In this document: in pieces, positions 53,356 through 62,930 of the stretch
How positions within the stretch are numbered: the first letter of the stretch is position 1
Layout of the letters: each line of letters begins with the position of its first letter
Origin: Aliivibrio_A sp016764915
GTDB lineage: Bacteria > Pseudomonadota > Gammaproteobacteria > Enterobacterales > Vibrionaceae
NCBI GenBank assembly: GCA_965224595.1
Contig: OZ245058.1
Location: 3,113,594 to 3,177,593 of the forward strand
DNA length: 64,000 nt
Direction of reading: 5' to 3'
Position numbers and translations under genes: made by a program
Notes under the pieces: generated by a model
Databases searched by the model: none
What the model saw: only the letters and a program-made list of their open reading frames with translations
Told to the model about the DNA's origin: nothing

Positions 53356-54325
53356 AACTGCTTCGACGCACGGCCATGTGGGCAAGCGCTTTTAAAGCAT
53401 CTTTATATTCGGACTCAGGAATAATCGCCAATTCAGCAATCGCCTTGTCAGCTTCTTGTTCCGCTTTTTGGGTGGTGTAAGCCAGAGATCCTGCTTGATC
53501 CATCGCGGCTAAAATTGGCGTTAATTGATCTAAGCCATTACCTTTTTCGATCGCTTCTCTGATCATCTGCGTTTGTTGCTTATTACCATGCTTCATTGCA
53601 TGCAGTAGAGGGAGGGTTGGTTTTCCTTCAGCAAGATCATCTCCAACGTTTTTCCCCATTTCATCACCGTCAGCGGCATAATCCATGACATCATCAATAA
53701 GTTGAAAAGCCGTGCCTAAGAATTTACCGTAATTCTGCATAGCCATTTCTATTTCAGGCGTTGAGTTACTCAAAATAGCACCCATTTGGGTCGCAGCTTC
53801 AAACAAGCGTGCTGTTTTTGAGTAGATGACCTGCAGGTAACTCTCTTCAGTGGTATCTGGGTTATTGCAGTTCATCAATTGCAGAACTTCGCCTTCCGCG
53901 ATCACATTAACGGAGTTACTCATTAACTCGAGGATCTTCAAGGATCCTAAGCTGGTCATCATTTGAAATGAGCGGGTGTAGATAAAGTCACCTACCAATA
54001 CACTAGCTGCATTACCAAATGCAGCGTTGGCGGTCTCTTTACCACGTCGCATGTCTGACTCGTCAACCACATCATCGTGCAGTAGTGTCGCGGTATGAAT
54101 AAATTCAATAAACGCAGCAGCCATGGTGTGTTTCTCCCCATGGTATCCGAGCGCTTTGGCTGACAATACAGCTAACATCGGTCGTAGGCGTTTTCCGCCG
54201 CCACTGATAATATAAAAACCAAGTTGATTGATTAATACAACGTCAGAATTAAGTTGAGCGAGTATGGTTTCGTCTACCTTTTTCATATCGTCAGCAGTAA
54301 GTGCTTGGATAGTTTTAAAATCCAT
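53354..54325 (-). CDS. ispB: Octaprenyl diphosphate synthase
   Basis: 323 aa trans-prenyltransferase that builds the ubiquinone/menaquinone side chain. First Asp-rich motif LLHDDVVDESDMRRGK, second motif QLIDDVMDYAADGDEMGKN, plus GGGKRLRPML. Divergent from rplU, the usual E. coli arrangement. Confidence 0.95.
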   Translation of the reverse strand: MDFKTIQALTADDMKKVDETILAQLNSDVVLINQLGFYIISGGGKRLRPMLAVLSAKALGYHGEKHTMAAAFIEFIHTATLLHDDVVDESDMRRGKETANAAFGNAASVLVGDFIYTRSFQMMTSLGSLKILELMSNSVNVIAEGEVLQLMNCNNPDTTEESYLQVIYSKTARLFEAATQMGAILSNSTPEIEMAMQNYGKFLGTAFQLIDDVMDYAADGDEMGKNVGDDLAEGKPTLPLLHAMKHGNKQQTQMIREAIEKGNGLDQLTPILAAMDQAGSLAYTTQKAEQEADKAIAELAIIPESEYKDALKALAHMAVRRSS

Positions 54326-54482
54326 TATAGGTCCAGCAAGTAAAAGGCCTGAGCAGGCGAGTTAATTTAATTTATTCAACGAATACTACACCAAAACAGT
54401 GCTTACTATACAATTTATGTAGCAGTTAAAGGGCCGTGATTAAATTTGTTTAGGTTTTCGCCATTTTTCTTCACTTTATGCC

Positions 54483-54511
54483 TTGTCAGCAGGAAATCAT
54501 TCGCGTAGAAT
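54483..54511 (+). promoter_or_regulatory. Sigma-70 promoter of rplU-rpmA
   Basis: TTGTCA (54483-54488), a 17-bp spacer, and TAGAAT (54506-54511): one mismatch from consensus in each box. The 83-bp distance to rplU leaves a leader of about 75 nt. Confidence 0.75.
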
Positions 54512-54593
54512 CCACGCCCTATTGATAAGTATAAACGCATCCCCATTCTGTCCCTAGAGGCATTAGGCTATGCGGAAGAAAGCGGAGTAAAAC

Positions 54594-54905
54594 ATGTACG
54601 CTATTTTCCAAAGTGGTGGTAAACAACACCGTGTAAGTGAAGGTCAAACTCTTCGCTTGGAAAAACTAGACGCTGAAACTGGCGCAGCTGTTGATTTTGA
54701 CAGTGTTCTTATGATTGCTGACGGTGAAGAAATCACTGTAGGTGCACCTTTAGTTGCTGGCGCGAAAATTACTGCTGAAGTAGTTAAGCACGGTCGTGGC
54801 GATAAAGTAAAAATCGTTAAGTTCCGTCGTCGTAAGCATTCTCGTAAGCAAATGGGCCATCGTCAATGGTTCACTGAAGTCAAAATTACTGGCATCAGCG
54901 CTTAA
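54594..54905 (+). CDS. rplU: 50S ribosomal protein L21
   Basis: 103 aa, the standard L21 length. MYAIFQSGGKQHRVSEGQTLRLEKL and VKIVKFRRRKHSRKQMGHRQWFTEVKI are diagnostic. Binds 23S rRNA. Followed 17 bp later by rpmA. Confidence 0.98.
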   Translation: MYAIFQSGGKQHRVSEGQTLRLEKLDAETGAAVDFDSVLMIADGEEITVGAPLVAGAKITAEVVKHGRGDKVKIVKFRRRKHSRKQMGHRQWFTEVKITGISA

Positions 54906-54922
54906 TTTAAGGAGCATATAAA

Positions 54923-55180
54923 ATGGCACATAAAAAAGCTGGCGGTTCTACTAATAACGGCCGTGATTCAGAAAGCAAACGCCTAGGTGTTAAGCGTTTC
55001 GGTGGCGAATCTGTACTTGCAGGTAACATCATCGTACGTCAGCGTGGAACTAAATTCCACCCTGGAAACAATGTAGGCTGCGGTAAAGACCACACTCTAT
55101 TCGCTCTTACCGAAGGTAAAGTGAAGTTCGAAGTTAAAGGTCCTAAAAACCGTAAGTTTGTAAGCATCGAAGCTGAGTAA
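54923..55180 (+). CDS. rpmA: 50S ribosomal protein L27
   Basis: 85 aa. MAHKKAGGSTNNGRDSESKRLGVKRFGGE is the classic L27 N-terminus that reaches the peptidyl-transferase centre. No N-terminal cleavable extension as in Firmicutes. AAGGAG ribosome site. Confidence 0.98.
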   Translation: MAHKKAGGSTNNGRDSESKRLGVKRFGGESVLAGNIIVRQRGTKFHPGNNVGCGKDHTLFALTEGKVKFEVKGPKNRKFVSIEAE

Positions 55181-55200
55181 TTAGCCTCAAGATGAATTCT

Positions 55201-55229
55201 AAAGCCCTGCCTATATGGCGGGGCTTTTT
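55201..55229 (+). terminator. Terminator of rplU-rpmA
   Basis: Stem AAAGCCCTGCC with GGCGGGGCTTT (one G-T wobble), TATAT-type loop, T run after. Confidence 0.9.
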
Positions 55230-55399
55230 ATTTATAGATTTATACTAATAGAAAAGATCATCATGATCTTTGTTGCGATCAATAACTGCCGTAAAGGCGA
55301 ATTGAGTTTCTCAGCTTCATATTCTGACCTAAACTTACTGTAAGAGTATTTAGTGTCTAGTTATCAATCGACACACAACGCGATAGTGCGGAGAAAAAC

Positions 55400-56575
55400 A
55401 TGAAATTCGTTGATGAAGCGGTAATAAAAATTGAAGCAGGAGATGGCGGCAGCGGTGTTGTTAGTTTCTGGCGTGAAAAGTTTATTGATAAGGGTGGCCC
55501 TGATGGCGGCGATGGCGGCGATGGTGGTGACGTCTATCTATTGGCTGACAACAACTTAAATACATTAGTTGACTATCGGTTTGAGCGTTTTCATAAAGCG
55601 GATCGTGGCACTAATGGTAGTGGTGGTAACTGCACTGGTAAACGCGGCTTAGATAAAGTGATCAAGGTCCCTGTGGGAACACGTGCGACTGATATTGAGA
55701 CTGGTGAAGTGGTTGGTGAGTTAACCGAACACGGCAAAAAACTGATGATCGGTAAAGGCGGATGGCACGGGTTGGGCAACCAACGCTTTAAATCCTCAAT
55801 AAACCGTGCACCACGTCAAAAGACACTAGGAACACCAGGTGAAGTTCGTCAGCTTCGCTTAGAGCTTCTATTGTTGGCCGATGTAGGAATGCTAGGCTTG
55901 CCTAATGCAGGAAAATCAACCTTCATTCGCGCAGTATCTGCCGCAAAACCGAAAGTTGCTGATTACCCATTTACCACGTTAATTCCAAGTTTAGGCGTTG
56001 TGCGTGTTGGGGCTGGTAACAGCTTTGTAATTGCAGATATTCCAGGCCTTATTGAAGGTGCTGCTGATGGCGCAGGTTTAGGAATTCGATTCTTAAAACA
56101 CCTTGAGCGTTGTCGTGTGCTACTGCACATGATTGATCTTCTGCCTATTGATGGTAGTGATCCGATTCAAAATGCTCTGACCATTATTGCTGAACTTGAA
56201 CAGTACAGTGACAAAGTGTCAGCAAAACCAAGATGGCTGATCTTCAATAAAGTGGATCTTATGTCAGAAGAGGAAGCGGATGAGACAATCAGCGGCATCC
56301 TCGAGGCACTTGCTTGGGAAGGCAAACACTTTAAAGTTTCTGCGGTTAATCGCCTCGGTACCAAAGAGTTGACCTATAAACTCTCTGACTTTATGGAAAA
56401 CTTAGCCCCTGAAGTGATCGTTGAAGACTCTAACGATGATAAAGTAGACTTTAAGTGGGATGATTACCATAAAGACGCCATCGCAGGTAAACATGTTATT
56501 ACTGAAGATGACGATGATGATTGGGATGATTGGGATGACAAAGATGATGGTCACGTTATCTACGTAAGAGATTAA
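55400..56575 (+). CDS. obgE: GTPase ObgE/CgtA
   Basis: 391 aa ribosome-assembly and stress GTPase. Glycine-rich Obg fold (GDGGSGVVSFWREKFIDKGGPDGGDGGDGGDV), G domain with GLPNAGKSTFIRAVS, DIPGLIEGAADGAGLG and NKVDLM, and a C-terminal tail that is extremely acidic with repeated Trp (DDDDWDDWDDKDDG). Separate promoter from rpmA. Confidence 0.96.
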   Translation: MKFVDEAVIKIEAGDGGSGVVSFWREKFIDKGGPDGGDGGDGGDVYLLADNNLNTLVDYRFERFHKADRGTNGSGGNCTGKRGLDKVIKVPVGTRATDIETGEVVGELTEHGKKLMIGKGGWHGLGNQRFKSSINRAPRQKTLGTPGEVRQLRLELLLLADVGMLGLPNAGKSTFIRAVSAAKPKVADYPFTTLIPSLGVVRVGAGNSFVIADIPGLIEGAADGAGLGIRFLKHLERCRVLLHMIDLLPIDGSDPIQNALTIIAELEQYSDKVSAKPRWLIFNKVDLMSEEEADETISGILEALAWEGKHFKVSAVNRLGTKELTYKLSDFMENLAPEVIVEDSNDDKVDFKWDDYHKDAIAGKHVITEDDDDDWDDWDDKDDGHVIYVRD

Positions 56576-56593
56576 TCATTACAATAGAATTAT

Positions 56594-56622
56594 AAAAGTC
56601 GCATTAATTGCGACTTTTTTTA
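56594..56622 (+). terminator. Terminator of obgE
   Basis: Stem AAAAGTCGCA (56594-56603) / TGCGACTTTT (56609-56618), 5-nt loop, T run. Confidence 0.9.
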
Positions 56623-56716
56623 TGCAGGTCAATATAATTGTTGAAAATGCGTTCAAACTGTTGGCCTCAGTTTGTATAAAGGTTAGATGGACATCATTAA
56701 GGAGTCGATTGATATT

Positions 56717-57490
56717 ATGACCGAAGATCAACAAAGGGCTATTTCGAGGTTAGTGGCAAAATCTGGACAGATCTTACTGCAACATGGCGCTGAAAGTACA
56801 CTAGTCGCTGATATTAGTCGCCGGATTGGTATTGCAGCGGGTGTTTGTGATGTGCAAATATCACTATCAGCCAGTTCGATAGTGATCACTACCATGGTTG
56901 ATGATCACTGCATGACCACCACCAGACGCTGCCCAGACCGTGGTATTAACATGCGAGCAGTCACGGAAACACAACGCATCTGTATTATGGCTGAAAAAGG
57001 GTTACTTAATCCGTCTCAGATTCAGCTTAAACTTAATGAGATCAGTGCTGAGAGGTATAACCGCTGGCTGGTTGTTGTCATGATTGGGTTATCTTGCGCC
57101 TGTTTTAGTCATTTAGCTGGCGGCGATTGGCCGGTGTTTATGGTGACATTTGTTGCTTCATCACTCGGCATGATTGTTCGACAGGAGATTGGCCATCGTC
57201 ACTTTAATCCACTGCTTAATTTCGGTCTCACTGCGTTTGTCACTACTCTGATCTCTGGACAAGCAGTGGTTTATCAAATTGGTGAGCAGCCCTTTTTAGC
57301 AATGGCGTCGTCGGTATTGATGCTGGTTCCCGGTTTCCCTTTGATTAATGCGATTGCTGATATGGTAAAGGGTTATGTCAATATGGGTATTGCCCGTTGG
57401 ACAATGGCATCTCTACTCACGCTGTCGACCAGTTTAGGCATTGTTGCTGCGATGAATTTGCTCGATGTTTGGGGGTGGGTCAATGGGTGA
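56717..57490 (+). CDS. yjjP: YjjP-like (ThrE-family) exporter subunit
   Basis: 257 aa. A soluble N-terminal domain (LVAKSGQILLQHGAESTLVADISRRIG, SASSIVITTMVDD) then several transmembrane helices (WLVVVMIGLSCACFSHLAGGDWP, LMLVPGFPLINAIADMVKGYVNMGIARW). Close to E. coli YjjP, which with YjjB forms a reported succinate exporter of the ThrE superfamily. Start set at MTEDQQRAISR (56717) by similarity; an ATG ten codons upstream (56687) is an alternative with its own AAAGG. Overlaps yjjB by 8 bp. Confidence 0.88.
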   Translation: MTEDQQRAISRLVAKSGQILLQHGAESTLVADISRRIGIAAGVCDVQISLSASSIVITTMVDDHCMTTTRRCPDRGINMRAVTETQRICIMAEKGLLNPSQIQLKLNEISAERYNRWLVVVMIGLSCACFSHLAGGDWPVFMVTFVASSLGMIVRQEIGHRHFNPLLNFGLTAFVTTLISGQAVVYQIGEQPFLAMASSVLMLVPGFPLINAIADMVKGYVNMGIARWTMASLLTLSTSLGIVAAMNLLDVWGWVNG

Positions 57491-57959
57491 TTTTATGCAA
57501 TTTTCACTCTTAGTCGCTCATGATATGTTGTTTGCAATGGTGCCAGCCGTTGGTTTTGCTTTGGTGTTTAATGTGCCAGTGAAAGCGTTAAAATATTGCG
57601 CGATTGGTGGTGCAATAGGACATGGAACTCGGTTTATATTGATGCACTATGGTGTTTCGATAGAGTGGTCAACCTTGTGCGCTGCCACTACTGTCGGCAT
57701 GATAGGGGTTCATTGGTCTCATCGTTTTCTAGCTCATCCAAAGGTGTTCACTGTCGCGGCTTTAATTCCAATGGTACCTGGTGTGTTTGCCTTTAAAGCG
57801 ATGATCGCAATGGTTGAAATTAATCAGGCAGGATATAGCCCTGAGTTGTGGGTGATGCTCATTGAGAATTCAATAAAAACGATCTTTATTATAGCGGCAT
57901 TAGCCATTGGTCTAGCCATGCCTGGTTTGTTATTTTATCGCCGTAGGCCAGTGGTATAA
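57483..57959 (+). CDS. yjjB: YjjB-like (ThrE-family) exporter subunit
   Basis: 158 aa, four to five transmembrane helices; PAVGFALVFNVPVKALKYCAIGGAIGHGTRFILMHYG and FLAHPKVFTVAALIPMVPGVFAFKAM match YjjB. Start ATG 57483, inside the yjjP end, with a G-rich ribosome site. The pair probably exports succinate or a related acid. folA follows 36 bp later and may be read from the same transcript. Confidence 0.88.
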   Translation: MGDFMQFSLLVAHDMLFAMVPAVGFALVFNVPVKALKYCAIGGAIGHGTRFILMHYGVSIEWSTLCAATTVGMIGVHWSHRFLAHPKVFTVAALIPMVPGVFAFKAMIAMVEINQAGYSPELWVMLIENSIKTIFIIAALAIGLAMPGLLFYRRRPVV

Positions 57960-57995
57960 TATTAAAAAAGAGTAAATGGAATTTTAGGAGCAACA

Positions 57996-58475
57996 ATGAA
58001 AATCAGTATGATCGCAGCGATGGCGAATAATCGGGTCATTGGAAAAGATAATCAAATGCCATGGCATCTACCTGCTGACTTTGTTTGGTTTAAAAAGTGC
58101 ACCATGAACAAACCCATTGTTATGGGCAGAAAAACGTACGAATCAATAGGCCGGCCACTACCAGGACGCCTCAATATTGTTATTAGTCGAGATGAAGGGC
58201 TGGAAATAGAAGGCGTCACTACCGTTACTAACATTGAAGCTGCAAAAGAGGTAGCAGGTGAATGTGATGAGATAATGATTATTGGTGGAGGCCGCATTTA
58301 TCAATCGTGTCTCGCAAGTGCCGATCGACTCTACCTTACCTATATAGACCTTGATGTTGAAGGGGATACTCAGTTTCCGGATTGGGGACAAGGATGGACA
58401 ACAGTAAGCTCGTCGCACTATTTAGCGGACGAGAAAAATGCACATAATATGGAATTTGTGGTACTGGAAAAATAA
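57996..58475 (+). CDS. folA: Dihydrofolate reductase
   Basis: 159 aa, the exact length of E. coli FolA. MKISMIAAMANNRVIGKDNQMPWHLPADFVWFK (substrate Asp27 region), PIVMGRKTYESIGRPLPGRLNIVISR, MIIGGGRIY. Makes tetrahydrofolate; target of trimethoprim. Convergent with apaH after only 15 bp. Confidence 0.97.
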   Translation: MKISMIAAMANNRVIGKDNQMPWHLPADFVWFKKCTMNKPIVMGRKTYESIGRPLPGRLNIVISRDEGLEIEGVTTVTNIEAAKEVAGECDEIMIIGGGRIYQSCLASADRLYLTYIDLDVEGDTQFPDWGQGWTTVSSSHYLADEKNAHNMEFVVLEK

Positions 58476-58490
58476 GAGTAAGTGATGTTG

Positions 58491-59306
58491 CTACTGAGTT
58501 ATTGGTAGCGACTCAAACCACGTTTGATCTTCCCATCTTAACATCGTCATATTATTCCCCCACACACAACCTGTATCTAAGCCTATTACGTTGTCATCCT
58601 GATAACCCATCAATGCAGCCCAGTGACCAAAAATGATAGTAGGGGCTATCTGAATACGGTGTTTAAAGGAGAACCAAGGGGTTAAAACGTTGTTGTCCAC
58701 TTGATCTAAGGGGAGTTTGCACGCCATATCCAACCGAGCATCCATATGACAAAAACGCATGCGAGTAAAAGTATTAATAATATAACGATAGCGTTCAATG
58801 CCGTTAAGGTCTGGGTGCCATTGATCGGGAGAGTTACTGTACATGTTAGTGAGCAGCCATTTCCATTGTTCACTTTTTAACACAGTTTCAACTTCACGAG
58901 CGCACAGTGTGGCTGTTGTTAAATCCCATTTTGGGGATATTCCAGCGTGTGACATGATGAAGTTATGAGTGGGGTGTTGGGCTAATAGGGGCTGCTGACG
59001 TAACCAAAATAGTAACTCTTCACGGTCTTCTGCTTCAAAAATTTCCCGGGTTTTATCTTGATCTTTGATTGGACAGATCCCTTGCGAAACCGCTAATAGA
59101 TGAAGATCGTGATTGCCTAAGATAGTGACAGCAGAAGATCCTAATCCTTTGATAAAACGCAGTGTTTCTAACGATCTCGGTCCACGAGCAACCAGATCAC
59201 CCGTTATCCACAATTGATCATAATCAGGGGTGAATTTAACGGTTTCAAGCAGTTGAATGAGCTCATCCAGACAGCCTTGAATATCTCCGACAAGATAGGT
59301 CGCCAT
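58491..59306 (-). CDS. apaH: Diadenosine tetraphosphatase ApaH
   Basis: 271 aa calcineurin-like phosphatase; MATYLVGDIQGCLDELIQLL, WITGDLVARGPRSLETLRF, VTILGNHDLHLLAVS, and FGHWAALMG. Hydrolyses Ap4A and can remove NpnN caps from RNA. Last gene of the lptD-surA-pdxA-rsmA-apaG-apaH cluster, 6 bp after apaG. Confidence 0.96.
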   Translation of the reverse strand: MATYLVGDIQGCLDELIQLLETVKFTPDYDQLWITGDLVARGPRSLETLRFIKGLGSSAVTILGNHDLHLLAVSQGICPIKDQDKTREIFEAEDREELLFWLRQQPLLAQHPTHNFIMSHAGISPKWDLTTATLCAREVETVLKSEQWKWLLTNMYSNSPDQWHPDLNGIERYRYIINTFTRMRFCHMDARLDMACKLPLDQVDNNVLTPWFSFKHRIQIAPTIIFGHWAALMGYQDDNVIGLDTGCVWGNNMTMLRWEDQTWFESLPITQ

Positions 59307-59312
59307 TATTGG

Positions 59313-59693
59313 TTAGTTTATTATGTTTGGAATGGCGAGTAAAAACGGTTCAATCTCTACTTTGAACTCTGCACCGAGGTGGTCAACCATCGTATAGTGG
59401 CCCTGCATTGTGCCTAGTGGGGTTTCAATGGCTGTGGCACTGGTATAGCGGTGTTCATTTTTTGAGGCGATGATGGGTTGTTCGCCAATTACGCCTTCGC
59501 CATTAATGACCAACTCTTTCTGATTAGAATCCGTTATTAACCAAAATCGTCGCAATAATTGCACTTGCTGACGACCTAGGTTTTTAATGGTCACGGTGTA
59601 TGAAAAGACATAGCGATCATTATCGGGTTCTGATTGTTCTGCAATATAGTGAGGCAGAACATGACATTTTACTAAGGGTTTATCTAGGCTCAT
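59313..59693 (-). CDS. apaG: ApaG protein
   Basis: 126 aa immunoglobulin-like fold (RYVFSYTVTIKNLGRQQVQLLRRFWLITDSN, GVIGEQPIIASKNEHRYTSATAIETPLGTMQGHYTMVD). Widely conserved between rsmA and apaH; exact role unsettled, affects cobalt tolerance in Salmonella. Confidence 0.95.
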   Translation of the reverse strand: MSLDKPLVKCHVLPHYIAEQSEPDNDRYVFSYTVTIKNLGRQQVQLLRRFWLITDSNQKELVINGEGVIGEQPIIASKNEHRYTSATAIETPLGTMQGHYTMVDHLGAEFKVEIEPFLLAIPNIIN

Positions 59694-59718
59694 ATTCTCT
59701 CCTCACTACTCTCAACAT

Positions 59719-60528
59719 TTAATCGGTGTGATTTGCATTTAACCAGTTTGCCATCGAGACAAACTGCTCAAGTGTTAGGTTTTCAGGGCGATGGGTCGGA
59801 TTGATCCCAAGCGCTTCAAGCTGCTCTTTATCCATTAAAGTCTTATAACAGTTACGAACCGTTTTTCGTCGTTGATTAAATCCTTCGCGACAAACCCTTT
59901 CTAACCATTTTAAGTTATCAGCAGGATGAGGTAGAACTTCATAAGGTGTTAAACGAACGACTGCTGAGTCTACTTTCGGCGGTGGAATAAAAGCAGAAGG
60001 CGGCACTTCTAATACTGGCATTACTTTACAATAGTATTGTGCCATAACAGTTAAACGTCCATACGTTTTTGAACCTGGTCTAGCCGATAAACGATTGACC
60101 ACCTCTTTTTGCAACATAAAATGCATGTCTTGTATATCAGCATGGAATTTAAAGAGATGAAACATTAATGGTGTAGAAATATTGTAGGGTAAGTTACCAA
60201 AAATACGCAATTTGTTATTTGGTTTCATTAACTGAGTGAAGTCAAAACGCATGGCATCGCCTTCATGAATAGTCAGCTTTGGACCTAATTCAGGGTGATT
60301 ACGCAGACGTTCAGCCAAGTCACGGTCAAGTTCTATGACTGTAAATTTGTCGACAATTTTACCAACGGGTTCAGTAATTGCCCCCAAACCAGGACCAATT
60401 TCAACTAGGTTCTGCCCAGGCAATGGATTAATTGCTGAAACAATGCCATCAATGACGTATGAGTCATGTAAGAAGTTTTGACCAAACCGTTTTCTTGCTT
60501 TATGACCTAAGTGGACATCATTACTCAT
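59719..60528 (-). CDS. rsmA: 16S rRNA (adenine1518/1519-N6)-dimethyltransferase
   Basis: 269 aa KsgA enzyme. RKRFGQNFLHD, SAM motif LVEIGPGLGAIT, catalytic NLPYNISTPL, and the C-terminal helical domain with REGFNQRRKTVRNCYK. Overlaps the pdxA end by 4 bp (ATGA). Confidence 0.96.
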   Translation of the reverse strand: MSNDVHLGHKARKRFGQNFLHDSYVIDGIVSAINPLPGQNLVEIGPGLGAITEPVGKIVDKFTVIELDRDLAERLRNHPELGPKLTIHEGDAMRFDFTQLMKPNNKLRIFGNLPYNISTPLMFHLFKFHADIQDMHFMLQKEVVNRLSARPGSKTYGRLTVMAQYYCKVMPVLEVPPSAFIPPPKVDSAVVRLTPYEVLPHPADNLKWLERVCREGFNQRRKTVRNCYKTLMDKEQLEALGINPTHRPENLTLEQFVSMANWLNANHTD

Positions 60529-61517
60529 AATCTATTTTCTACCAATTCAATTGCGAGAGATAGCGCTGTCTCAAAGCTACCTGTATCTGCTTTACTTGTA
60601 CCCGCCAAATCTAATGCGGTGCCGTGATCGACGGACGTTCTTATAAAGGGTAAGCCTAATGTAATATTCACAGAATTGCCAAACCCTTTAAATTTAAGTA
60701 CGGGTAATCCTTGATCATGGTACATGGCTAACACGGCATCAGCATCCGCCAAATATTTATCTTGAAATACGGTATCTGCAGGCAGTGGGCCTATCAGGTT
60801 AATTCCCTCTTCTGCCCTTAATTTTGCTAGTGCAGGCTCGATGGTTTCAATCTCTTCACGGCCAAGGCAGCCATCTTCCCCTGCGTGTGGGTTTAAGCCG
60901 CAGACGTAAATAGTGGGTTTTTTGATACCAAATTTACTTTTTAGATCATCATTTAAAATACGGATGACCTGAGACAATCTATCTTGAGTAATTGCCTTTG
61001 ATACATATGCCAATGGAATATGCGTGGTAACCAATGCCACACGTAACCCTTCGGTTGCCAGCATCATAACGACTTGTTGAGCGTTGGATTTTTCAGCGAA
61101 AAATTCAGTATGCCCGCTAAATGCGACTCCCGCTCTGTTGATGACACCTTTGTGCACTGGTCCGGTGACAACGGCATCAAATTCACCATCCATATTTCCT
61201 TGAGCTGCGGCATCTAACGTTTCTAATACGTAGTGTCCATTTGCTTCATTGAGGATACCGGGAGTGACTTCTGCTTTTAATGGTATGTTTTTAACTACCA
61301 AGGTTCCAGGTTTATGGCATTGTGTTTGGTTTTTCGATTGATACTCAATAATCTCTAGCGGCAAGCCAAGAAGAGCTGCTCGCTGTTGCAGCATCTCAGT
61401 ATCGGCAAAAATAACCAGTTGATGCGGCCACTCTTGTTGCGCCAAAGATAGAATTAAGTCCGGGCCGATCCCTGCAGGTTCCCCTGGGGTAATGGCTATT
61501 CTTTTAATTGATTTCAT
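60525..61517 (-). CDS. pdxA: 4-hydroxythreonine-4-phosphate dehydrogenase
   Basis: 330 aa. Vitamin B6 synthesis. RIAITPGEPAGIGPDLIL, VVTGPVHKGVINRAGVAFSGHTEFFAE, AMYHDQGLPVLKFKGFGNSVNITLGLPFIRTSVDHGTA with metal His residues. Start at MKSIKRI (61517) by homology, 14 bp inside the surA end; the longer open frame has no homology. Confidence 0.95.
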   Translation of the reverse strand: MKSIKRIAITPGEPAGIGPDLILSLAQQEWPHQLVIFADTEMLQQRAALLGLPLEIIEYQSKNQTQCHKPGTLVVKNIPLKAEVTPGILNEANGHYVLETLDAAAQGNMDGEFDAVVTGPVHKGVINRAGVAFSGHTEFFAEKSNAQQVVMMLATEGLRVALVTTHIPLAYVSKAITQDRLSQVIRILNDDLKSKFGIKKPTIYVCGLNPHAGEDGCLGREEIETIEPALAKLRAEEGINLIGPLPADTVFQDKYLADADAVLAMYHDQGLPVLKFKGFGNSVNITLGLPFIRTSVDHGTALDLAGTSKADTGSFETALSLAIELVENRL

Positions 61518-62820
61518 TATTACGGCTATCGTTATCTTGTAAAATTTCAACGTAAGCAGCGGCGCGGATCTCTTGCAACCAGGCGCCAGCCTCTTCATTG
61601 AATTTTCTATTCATTAAAATTCGGTATGCTTTGTTTTTTAGGCTTGCATCGGTTCTGTCAACTTCTCGCTTACCTTCCACCTCTACAATATGCCAACCAT
61701 GGATCGTTTTAAAGGGCTTACTGATTTGGCCTATTGGCAGGGTTTCAATCTGATGTTTAAACTCAGGTACATAAAGGTCCGGTGTTTGCCAGCCTAAACT
61801 GCCATCTTTAACAGCAGAGCTAGGGTCTTGGCTGTACTGCTTTGCCAGCTCTGCAAAGGTGGATTTTCCTGATTGAATTTCAGTAACAAACTCAGAAAGC
61901 TGTTTTTTCGCGCCTTCATCACTCATAATCACGGTTGGTTTGATCAATATTTGTCTAGCATTAACCTCTGTCACTGCTACGGTTTCTAGGCCTTTTATAT
62001 CTTCAATTTTTAAAATGTGGAAACCGACTCCACTGATGAATGGGCCGACAACCGTTGATTTTCCTTGACCACTGATCTGATCTGCAAAAATGGTTGGCAT
62101 CTCCTCTTTTCTCATCCATCCCCAATCTCCGCCATTCAGTGCTTTAGGGCCTTTAGAGTAGGTATAAGCCATCGTTGAGAAATCAGCACCTTGTTTAAGG
62201 CGTTCAACCAATTCGTTAGCTTGTAGTTCTAATTGCTCTTTATCTTCAGCCGTTGCGCTCTCTTCTGCGCGAAGCTGGATGTGGGAAATTTTATATTGAA
62301 CGGTTGCTTGAGTCTCTTGAGATAAAATAGAGGCTAGGCTCTCAACCTCTTGTGGCAAAATACTTATTCTTCGGCGAACCTGAGCATTCCTTGCTTCACT
62401 TGCTGCGATTTCACTGCGAATTTGTTCGCGAAAGTCGGTGTAAGAGAGCCCCTGCTGTTCTGTTTTTTTTCTTAACTCGGCCAGTGAGATATTGTTATTT
62501 TTTGCGATCTCATCCAATGCAACAGCTAAACGGGTATCATCAATTTTAATGCCCATTTGGGTTGCTTGTTGATTTTGGATAGTATCAACAATGAGTTTTT
62601 CAATAACTTGTTCACGTAATACGTCTAACTCAGGCAGTGGTTGCCCTTTTTGTTCCGCGTTTATTTTTACCGTTTTGATCGCTGTATCAATATCACTTTT
62701 TAATACAACACCATCATTAACGACTGCAACAACGCTGTCTAACTCTACCGGTTCTGAAGATACCGCGCTGCTCACTATTATCAGTAGTGCGCTAAATATA
62801 GGAGACTTCCAATTTTTCAT
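61504..62820 (-). CDS. surA: Periplasmic chaperone/prolyl isomerase SurA
   Basis: 438 aa. Signal peptide (MKNWKSPIFSALLIIVSSAVS), N-terminal chaperone domain (VVAVVNDGVVLKSDIDTAI), two parvulin domains (KISHIQLRAEES...GGDWGWMRKEEMP; VNARQILIKPTVI...DGSLGWQTPDLYVPEF) and the C-terminal helix. Guides outer-membrane proteins, including LptD encoded next to it. Start at 62820; the open frame continues 19 codons upstream without a signal-peptide fit. Confidence 0.95.
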   Translation of the reverse strand: MKNWKSPIFSALLIIVSSAVSSEPVELDSVVAVVNDGVVLKSDIDTAIKTVKINAEQKGQPLPELDVLREQVIEKLIVDTIQNQQATQMGIKIDDTRLAVALDEIAKNNNISLAELRKKTEQQGLSYTDFREQIRSEIAASEARNAQVRRRISILPQEVESLASILSQETQATVQYKISHIQLRAEESATAEDKEQLELQANELVERLKQGADFSTMAYTYSKGPKALNGGDWGWMRKEEMPTIFADQISGQGKSTVVGPFISGVGFHILKIEDIKGLETVAVTEVNARQILIKPTVIMSDEGAKKQLSEFVTEIQSGKSTFAELAKQYSQDPSSAVKDGSLGWQTPDLYVPEFKHQIETLPIGQISKPFKTIHGWHIVEVEGKREVDRTDASLKNKAYRILMNRKFNEEAGAWLQEIRAAAYVEILQDNDSRNNEIN

Positions 62821-62930
62821 ATTTTCTTCCAATGCATAGCACAATAGGGAGCAGTAAATGGCTGCGCACTGTAGCACAGCTAAAATTTGAACTCATTATT
62901 ATGGCAATTTTTCTGTTAAAAGAGCTAACG

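Noticed and set aside
58487..58512. Hairpin between folA and apaH as terminator
   Set aside because: GTTGCTAC/GTAGCGAC can pair but there is no U tract on either strand and it lies within the apaH end.
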